A stretch of 64,000 nt of DNA, taken from positions 1,116,001 to 1,180,000 of the forward strand of contig CAVTON010000002.1 of the NCBI GenBank assembly GCA_963736455.1, in the 5' to 3' direction. Below are positions 58,001 through 64,000 of the stretch, piece by piece (position 1 is the first letter of the stretch; each line of letters starts with the position of its first letter). Source of the stretch: DAHUXD01 sp963736455 (GTDB lineage Bacteria > Acidobacteriota > Thermoanaerobaculia > UBA5066 > Gp7-AA6). A program made the translations under genes and the position numbers. The notes beneath the pieces are model-generated. The model was not told the DNA's origin and did not search any database. It worked only from the letters and a program-made list of their open reading frames with translations.

Positions 58001-60421
58001 TCACTCCGCGCGCAGCGCGCGCCAGGGGTCGAGGCGGGCGGCGCGGCGCGCCGGGATCCAGCAGGCGGCCAGGACGACGGCCAGGAGAATCAGCGCGACG
58101 CCCGCGTGGGTCGCGAGATCGGTCGGCGGGACTTCGAAGAGCAGGCCGCGCAGGACGCGTGTCAGGGCGAGCGCGGCCACGAGTCCGAGGGAAAGCCCCG
58201 CGGCGGCCAGGCGCATGCCATCGCGCAGCACGAGCCCGCGCACGCGGCGGGGATCGGCGCCGAGGGCCATCCGGATGCCGATCTCGCGCGTGCGCTGGGA
58301 GACCGCGTACGCGGTGACGCCGTAGATCCCGACCGCCGAGAGCAGCAGAGCGGCTGCCGCGAACGCCAGGAGCAGAGACATCGTGAAGCGGGGCCGGGCG
58401 ATCGAGCGGGAGACGACCTCGCGCATCGTTTCGAGCTCCGTCACCGGGAGCTCGGCGTCGAGCGAATGGACGGTGCGGCGCACGGCTCCCGCCAGGCTCG
58501 CGGGATCCCGGGTCGTCCGGACCACGACGCTGAAGGCCGCGGTCGGCGCCTGCTCGAGGCTGCCGTAGAACTCGGGCGTGAGGCCCTCGCCCAGGCCCTG
58601 GTCGTGCACGTCGCCGACGATGCCCACGATCTCGCCCTCGAGGCGGATGTTGCCCGGCCGGGCGCCGAAGCGGACGCGCTGGCCGATGGCGTCGCCCGCG
58701 GGGAAGAACTTCGCCGCGGCGGACCGGCTCGCGAGGATCGCGATCGGCGCGCCGAGGGAATCCTCGGGGCCGAAGGCGCGGCCGGCGAGCAGCGGCAGGC
58801 CGATCGTCGAGAAGTAATCGCGGCTCGCGACGCGGACCTGCGCGGAGGGCTCGTGCGCCGGATCCTCCGGACGGCCGGCGACGCGGAACGTGCTGTTGTA
58901 GCGAAAATCCGTCAGCGGGAGCCCGAAGGTCGCGCCCGCCGACTGGACGCCGGGCAGAGAGCGCAGTCTCGCCAGGAGCTCCCGCGTGAAGGCCGCGGCT
59001 TTCGCGGTGTCGGCGTACCGCGCGTCGGGCAGCGAGAGGTCGAAGCGCAGGAGACGGTCGGGGGAGAAGCCGGGATCCACCGCCGAGAGGCGCGCGAGGC
59101 TGCGCACGAGCAGTCCCGCTCCGACCAGCAGGAGCAGGGCGACGCCGAGCTCGCCGACTACGAGCAGGCGGCGCAGACGCGCGGCGGCCGGCTGCGCGGC
59201 GGAGTCCGCCCCGGCGATCTTGAGCGCCGCCATCGGAGCTTTCGCGAAGAGGCCCGCGAGGGGGGCGAGCCCGCAGAGGATCACGGCGGCGAGTGTCCAG
59301 CCCGCGGTGAAGGCGAGGACGCCGCCGTCCAGGGCGACCTCCGGAAGCCGCGGGATGTCGGGCGGGCCCCAGCGCACGATCGCGCCGACGGCCAGCTCCG
59401 CCAGGAACACGCCGAGCGCCGCGCCGCCGAGCGCGAGCACGAGCGTCTCGGTCAGGAGCTGACGGGCGATGCGCCCCCGGCCCGCGCCGAGCGCCGTTCG
59501 GATCGCGAGCTCCGTCCCGCGGTGCGACGCGCGGATCAGCATGAGATTCGCCACGTTCGCGCAGGCGATCAGCGTCACGAAGGCGACGGCTCCGAGCAGC
59601 GTCAGGAGCACCGGGCGGACGGAGCGGACGAGTTTCTGCCGCAGAGGCGTCACGATCGCGGCGTGGCCGTCGTTGGTGTCGTGGTAGCGGCGCGCCAGGC
59701 GAGCGGCGATCGCGCGGATCTCGGCGTCGGCCTGTTCCCGGGGAACGCCTGCCTTCAGGCGGCCGATCACCTCCAGGTAGTGGGCGCCGCGCTGTGTCCC
59801 GACGTCCGCGGCGAAGGCGAGGGGAATCCACGCGTCGGCCCCGTCCTCCGGAAATCGAAATCCCGCCGGCATGACCCCGGCGACGAGATACGGCTCGCCC
59901 TCGAGACGGATCGTCTTTCCCACGAGCGACGGTTCGCTTCCGAACCGCCGTTTCCAGAGGTCATGGCTGATGACGACGGTCCGGTCCCGGCCGGGCACGA
60001 ATTCCGCGGGGGCGAGAAACCGCCCGGCCGATGGCGCGACGCCGAGCGACTCGAAGAAACCGGACGTGACCATGGTCGCGCGCAGGCGCTCGGCCTCCCC
60101 GCCCTCGGAAAGCGCGAGGTCGGTCGTGGAGTACGCGCCCATCGCGGAGAAGCTCCGGCTCTGCGCCTTCCAGTCGATGTAGTTCGGCGGCGAGGCGACC
60201 ATCTGCGCGTAGCCCCGGGCGGGATAGCTCTCACTGACCGCGACGAGCCGATCCGGCGCCGGGAAGGGGAGCGCGCGGAAGAGCACGCCGCGAACGAGGC
60301 TGTAGACGGCGGTGTTCGCCCCGATTCCGAGCGCGAGCGTGGCGACGGCGGCCAGCGTGAATCCGGGAGTGCGCCCGAGCGATCGGACGGAGTAGCGAAG
60401 GTCCTGCATCAGGCCGTTCAT
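58001..60421 (-). CDS. ADOP-type ABC permease
   Basis: This 806-residue duplicated permease begins NGLMQDLRYSVRSLGRTPGF and ends ARRAARLDPWRALRAE. Helices and periplasmic domains are complete on both halves, with TLLGAVAFVTLIACANVANLM marking the central FtsX region. It lacks the cysteine pair. Its stop is 5 bases before the start of the frameshifted permease, so they are probably read as one message. The 75 bases upstream of its ATG are the widest gap in the array and may hold an internal promoter, though no clear box was seen. Confidence 0.92.
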   Translation of the reverse strand: MNGLMQDLRYSVRSLGRTPGFTLAAVATLALGIGANTAVYSLVRGVLFRALPFPAPDRLVAVSESYPARGYAQMVASPPNYIDWKAQSRSFSAMGAYSTTDLALSEGGEAERLRATMVTSGFFESLGVAPSAGRFLAPAEFVPGRDRTVVISHDLWKRRFGSEPSLVGKTIRLEGEPYLVAGVMPAGFRFPEDGADAWIPLAFAADVGTQRGAHYLEVIGRLKAGVPREQADAEIRAIAARLARRYHDTNDGHAAIVTPLRQKLVRSVRPVLLTLLGAVAFVTLIACANVANLMLIRASHRGTELAIRTALGAGRGRIARQLLTETLVLALGGAALGVFLAELAVGAIVRWGPPDIPRLPEVALDGGVLAFTAGWTLAAVILCGLAPLAGLFAKAPMAALKIAGADSAAQPAAARLRRLLVVGELGVALLLLVGAGLLVRSLARLSAVDPGFSPDRLLRFDLSLPDARYADTAKAAAFTRELLARLRSLPGVQSAGATFGLPLTDFRYNSTFRVAGRPEDPAHEPSAQVRVASRDYFSTIGLPLLAGRAFGPEDSLGAPIAILASRSAAAKFFPAGDAIGQRVRFGARPGNIRLEGEIVGIVGDVHDQGLGEGLTPEFYGSLEQAPTAAFSVVVRTTRDPASLAGAVRRTVHSLDAELPVTELETMREVVSRSIARPRFTMSLLLAFAAAALLLSAVGIYGVTAYAVSQRTREIGIRMALGADPRRVRGLVLRDGMRLAAAGLSLGLVAALALTRVLRGLLFEVPPTDLATHAGVALILLAVVLAACWIPARRAARLDPWRALRAE

Positions 60422-60496
60422 GCTTCGGTCCTCAATCGCGCTCGCGGCGGGTCCGACGATCGAGAGGGGAAGGCGACGGCGGCAGGATTGCTCCCA

Positions 60497-62932
60497 TCAC
60501 TCGTTCCTCAGCGCGATGACGGGGTCGATGCGCGCGGCGCGCCGGGCCGGAAGCCACGCGGCGGCGACGCCGGACAGGCCGAGGAGGGCGGCGACCCCGA
60601 TGAACGTCGGCGGATCCCACGCGGAGATCCCGTACAGAAATCCCCGCAGGAGCCGGGCGGCGGCCGCGCCGAGCGCCAGGCCGAGGCCGAGGCCGATGGC
60701 GAGCGGCGCCGCGCTCTGCGAGAGGACGAGCGACGTCACGTCGCCGGCCCGCGCGCCGAGGGCGAACCGGATGCCGATCTCGCGGGTCCGCTGCTCGACC
60801 GCGTACGACACCACGCCGTAGATTCCGACCGCGGCGAGCGCCAGGGAGAGGACGCCGAAGAGGCCGAGCAGGCTCGACCCGAGGCGCTGGGCGAGCAGCT
60901 GGCCGCCGAGCCGCTCGTCGTATGAGTCGATTCCGAAGAGCGCCACGGCCGGATCGAGCTTGCGAACCTCGCGTCGGATCAGATCCGCGGTCGCGCCCTG
61001 AGACGGGCCTCGAACGACGAGCGTCGTGCCGCCGAGGGCGGCATCCGCCGCGCTCTGCGACAGGGGCAGGTAGGCCTGCGGAATGGGAGCGTCGCGGAAC
61101 GACTCCGTGCGGAAGTCCCGGCAGACTCCGACGACCCTGTGCGGCGCCCGGGCGATGTCGATCCGTCGGCCGAGCGCGCTCTCGCCGGGCCAGTACCGTC
61201 GGGCCATGGACTCGTTGATCACGACGGCCGGCGGCGAACCGTCGCGATCGAGATCGTCTGCGAACTCTCGCCCTGCGACGATCGGAATCGCGAGCGAGCG
61301 GAAGAAGTCCGTTCCGACCACGTTGACGGAGACTTCCAGCGGCCTGGGCGGCACGGGCGCTCCCTCGACCGCGAACGTTTCCGTCCATTCACCGCCCGTC
61401 AGAGGAAGAAGACCCGCCCAGGCGGCCGACCGGACTCCCTCGGAGGCCGCGACGTTTCTCCGCAGCTCCGCGAGAAAGGCCATGGCCCGGGGGCCGTCGT
61501 ACCGCTGGAGGCCCAACTGAAAGTCGGCGACCGTCAGCCCGCGCGGTTCAAAGCCGACGTCCGCCGCGAGCGCCCGCTGGAGGCTGCGGCCGAGAAGCGC
61601 GGCCCCGACGAGCAGGACGAGGCACAGGGAGACCTGGGCGATGAGGAAGACCGCCCGTGCCCGGTCCGACGCCGGCGTCGACCTTCCCGCGACTTTCAGC
61701 CCCGCGCTCGCGGAGCGGCGCGAGGCCTGCAGCGCCGGCAGGAGGCCGAAGGCGAGCCCCGTCGCCGCGCACAAGGCCGCCGCGAATCCGAGGACGCGGC
61801 CGTCGACGGCGGGCGCGAACATCGAAAGAGAAACGTCGCTCGGCAGCGGCATCCGGACGATCACGCCGATCGCCCAGCTCGCCAGGAGGACGCCGGCCGC
61901 GCCCCCGAGGGCCACGAGGACCAGCGATTCGGTCAGGAGCTGTCGGATCAGCCGCGACCGGCTGGCGCCGAGCGCCTGGCGGACGGCCATCTCCTTTTGG
62001 CGCGCTGCGGCGCGGGCAAGGAGGAGGTTCGCGAGGTTCGCGCATGCGATCGCGAGCGCGACGGTGGCAGCCGCGATCAGCAGGGCCAGGAACCCGACCG
62101 GGTTGCCGGACTCCCCATAGCCGGCGGCGCCCCGGAGCGTCGGGGCGAGCCGCCGCACCCGATCCGGCGGCGGTGCATCATCGGGGTGAGCCGCGTTCTC
62201 CCGTCGCACGGACAGATCGATCGCCGCCTGCGCCTGAGCCAAGGTGACGCCCGGCCGCACGCGTCCGAAGAGCGAAAGCCAGCCCCACCCGCGCGACTCG
62301 AGATCCAGGGATCGGAGATTCCCCGCGGCCAGCTTCGGCCATGCGCCGATCGGGATCCAGAAGTCGGGAGCCACGCCGAACGCCGTTCCGCGGAACCCGT
62401 TGGACACTCGTCCGACGATCGTCACGGGCGAGCCGTTCAAGCGGACGACCCTGCCGACGATCGCGGGATCGGAGCCGAAACGCGACCGCCACACGGAATC
62501 GCCCACGACGGCCACCGCTTCGCCGGACGTCTCGTCGGCCGCTTGAAGGAGCCGGCCCGCGGCCGGGCGCGCGCCGAGAACCTCGAAGTAGTTTCCCGAG
62601 ACGACGGCGCCGATCACGGGTTCGGCGCCACCGCCGCCCGACAGGACGAGCGTTCGCTGCCTCCAGGCGACGAGGCCTTCGAACGCCGCCGTCGTGTCGC
62701 GGCGGACCGAGCGGTACCAGGGGTACGAAACGGTCTGGCCGGTGACGTCCGCCAGCGCCGCGGGATGCTCGATGCCCGGCAGGGGTCGGAGCACGACCGC
62801 GTCCACCAGGCTGAAGATCACGGTGTTCGCGCCGATTCCGAGGGCGAGGATCAGGATCGCCGCGGCCGCGAAGCCCGGGCTCCGGGCCAGCGTGCGGAGG
62901 GCGTAGCGAAGGTCCTGCATGAAGTTTCGCAT
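60497..62932 (-). CDS. ADOP-type ABC permease
   Basis: This 811-residue permease begins RNFMQDLRYALRTLARSPGF and ends ARRAARIDPVIALRNE, with the usual duplicated MacB/FtsX layout. The first periplasmic domain carries VSYPWYRSVRRDT, linking it to the subtype at 47466. It starts 4 bases after the stop of the next permease upstream. No ribosome-binding site anomaly is seen. Role and cargo are as uncertain as for the others. Confidence 0.92.
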   Translation of the reverse strand: MRNFMQDLRYALRTLARSPGFAAAAILILALGIGANTVIFSLVDAVVLRPLPGIEHPAALADVTGQTVSYPWYRSVRRDTTAAFEGLVAWRQRTLVLSGGGGAEPVIGAVVSGNYFEVLGARPAAGRLLQAADETSGEAVAVVGDSVWRSRFGSDPAIVGRVVRLNGSPVTIVGRVSNGFRGTAFGVAPDFWIPIGAWPKLAAGNLRSLDLESRGWGWLSLFGRVRPGVTLAQAQAAIDLSVRRENAAHPDDAPPPDRVRRLAPTLRGAAGYGESGNPVGFLALLIAAATVALAIACANLANLLLARAAARQKEMAVRQALGASRSRLIRQLLTESLVLVALGGAAGVLLASWAIGVIVRMPLPSDVSLSMFAPAVDGRVLGFAAALCAATGLAFGLLPALQASRRSASAGLKVAGRSTPASDRARAVFLIAQVSLCLVLLVGAALLGRSLQRALAADVGFEPRGLTVADFQLGLQRYDGPRAMAFLAELRRNVAASEGVRSAAWAGLLPLTGGEWTETFAVEGAPVPPRPLEVSVNVVGTDFFRSLAIPIVAGREFADDLDRDGSPPAVVINESMARRYWPGESALGRRIDIARAPHRVVGVCRDFRTESFRDAPIPQAYLPLSQSAADAALGGTTLVVRGPSQGATADLIRREVRKLDPAVALFGIDSYDERLGGQLLAQRLGSSLLGLFGVLSLALAAVGIYGVVSYAVEQRTREIGIRFALGARAGDVTSLVLSQSAAPLAIGLGLGLALGAAAARLLRGFLYGISAWDPPTFIGVAALLGLSGVAAAWLPARRAARIDPVIALRNE

Positions 62933-62936
62933 CGCG

Positions 62937-64000
62937 TCACTCCGCCCGCAGCGTCGCCATCGGGTCGAGGCGCGCCGCGCGACGCGCCGGGATCCAGCAG
63001 GCGAGGAGCGCGGCGGCCGCGAGAAGGAGGGCGACCCCGATGAACGTGGCCGGGTCGGTGGGTCGAACGCCGAAGAGAAGGCTCGCCATCAGCCGCGTCA
63101 GGGCGAGGGCGGCGGCGAGCCCGATGCCGATGCCGAGCGCGATGAGCCGCATCCCGTCGGCGACGATCTCGCGCACGACGCGGCCGGGGCCCGCGCCGAG
63201 CGCCATGCGCACGCCGATCTCGGCGCGGCGGCGTCGGACCGTGCTCCACATGACGCCGAAGATTCCGACGCACGCGAGTCCCAGCGCCGATGCCGCGAAG
63301 ATCGTCAGCAGCTCGGCGTTGAAACGCTGGCGCGTCAGCGAATCGCCCACGACCTGGCTCATCCACCGTATCCGCGCGATCGGCAGGAGCGGATCGAGCC
63401 CGCGCACCGTGCGCCGGAGCAGCTCTCCAAGGCCGACGGAGCCGCCCGGGCCGCGGAGCACGACCTCGGTCCAGCGCTTCCAGGCCTGTGCGGACTGCAC
63501 GTAGGGCGTGTAGACGGCGGGCTGTTCCGCGTCGGCGAGCCCGAAGTGGTGCACGTCGCCGACGACCCCGACGATCTCGATCCACTGCGGCGGCTGCTGC
63601 CTTGCCCAGCGCAGCCGCCTTCCCAGCGGGTTCGAATGGGGGAAGTAGCGCCGCACCATCGCCTCGTTCACGACGCCGGCGAAGGTCGTCTCCTCGCGAT
63701 CCGCTTCGGTCAGGGATCGCCCCGCGCGCAGCGGGATCCCCATGACGCCGAAGTAGTCGCCCATGACGCTGCGCGTGTAGATCGACGGCTCGTCGCCCGG
63801 AGCGAGCGGCGGCTCGCCCTCGATCACGAAGTCGTGATCCAGAGCGTCGCCCGACAGGGGCAGCTCGCTCACCATCGCGGCGCGAACGCCGGGCTCGGCG
63901 TTGAGTGCCTCGAGCAGGCCCCGCCGGAAGACGGACTGCGAGGGCTTCTCGTCGTAGCGGGCCTGCGGCAGGTCGATGTGCGCCGCGAGAACGCCGTCGG
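62937..64000 (-). CDS. ADOP-type ABC permease, N-terminal part outside window
   Basis: The visible 354 codons are the C-terminal part of an ADOP permease. The frame is open to the last base of the window (DGVLAAHIDLPQARYDEKPSQ at the edge), so the start and first half lie beyond it. Visible are the second MacB_PCD domain (MVSELPLSGDALDHDF, RYFPHSNPLGRRLRW, IEIVGVVGDVHHFG), the FtsX helices and the end ARRAARLDPMATLRAE. The methionine near 63875 is internal. It continues the array upstream, so more permeases may follow. Confidence 0.9.
   Translation of the reverse strand, partial: DGVLAAHIDLPQARYDEKPSQSVFRRGLLEALNAEPGVRAAMVSELPLSGDALDHDFVIEGEPPLAPGDEPSIYTRSVMGDYFGVMGIPLRAGRSLTEADREETTFAGVVNEAMVRRYFPHSNPLGRRLRWARQQPPQWIEIVGVVGDVHHFGLADAEQPAVYTPYVQSAQAWKRWTEVVLRGPGGSVGLGELLRRTVRGLDPLLPIARIRWMSQVVGDSLTRQRFNAELLTIFAASALGLACVGIFGVMWSTVRRRRAEIGVRMALGAGPGRVVREIVADGMRLIALGIGIGLAAALALTRLMASLLFGVRPTDPATFIGVALLLAAAALLACWIPARRAARLDPMATLRAE

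Noticed and set aside
1..64000. tRNA, rRNA, CRISPR arrays, riboswitches and transposase genes
   Set aside because: I looked for T-arm motifs, direct repeats with regular spacing and transposase motifs and saw none; a tRNAscan and Infernal run would settle it.
45028..64000. Sigma-54 -24/-12 promoters in the permease array
   Set aside because: Scanning for GTGCCA-type boxes on the plus strand gave hits without a partner at the right spacing.

Overview
The window is a high-GC chromosome segment from a Gram-negative bacterium. BamA and TamB homologues imply an outer membrane, and the LPS-type glycosyltransferase and O-antigen ligase fit that. Eight very large duplicated MacB/FtsX-type permeases, one behind a PadR regulator and seven sharing a single ATPase, are the hallmark of Acidobacteriota (ADOP family), so I assign the window to that phylum with fair confidence and no finer.

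Layout. 1-7648 is housekeeping on the + strand: rny (5' end cut off), the YmdB-type phosphodiesterase, a glycosyltransferase, a peroxiredoxin with an in-frame UGA at its peroxidatic position, a Trm112-like protein, an O-antigen ligase, xseA, xseB and a polyprenyl synthase. 7645-18098 holds two zinc alcohol dehydrogenases, a secreted peroxiredoxin, a nucleotidyltransferase/GHMP-kinase pair, a secreted phosphatase, a kinase-M23-aminotransferase fusion and a class V aminotransferase. It sits where other bacteria often have dxs. 18095-26979 returns to a familiar order: tlyA, nadK, an inverted-repeat element, tamB, bamA and a terminator. 27045-32786 carries a frameshifted FmdB-type zinc ribbon and then a minus-strand series: glycosyltransferase-like protein, miaE, a MoaD-like protein, a BNR-repeat protein, coaE and an amidohydrolase. 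32990-38694 (+) has PadR, its permease, and an IorAB-type molybdenum hydroxylase. 38699-44880 (-) has a propeller sensor kinase, an NtrY/NtrC-like pair and msrB. 45028-64000 (-) is an array of seven permeases and one ATPase, the last permease running off the window.

The strongest observation is the selenocysteine peroxiredoxin at 3019-3456. Its UGA replaces the catalytic Cys codon and is followed at the right distance by an 8-bp hairpin with a GUU loop, which fits a bacterial SECIS. Other points are a recurring TAnnnT box exactly 6-7 nt before start codons (leaderless-type promoters), a repeat family with CTAGCAGG termini, three single-base frameshifts in otherwise intact genes, and two genes that seem to need CTG starts.

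Genes are packed tightly with many 4-nt ATGA/GTGA/TTGA overlaps. Apart from the stretch between nadK and tamB, no gene-free stretch exceeds about 210 bases. I saw no tRNA, rRNA, CRISPR, insertion sequence or riboswitch.
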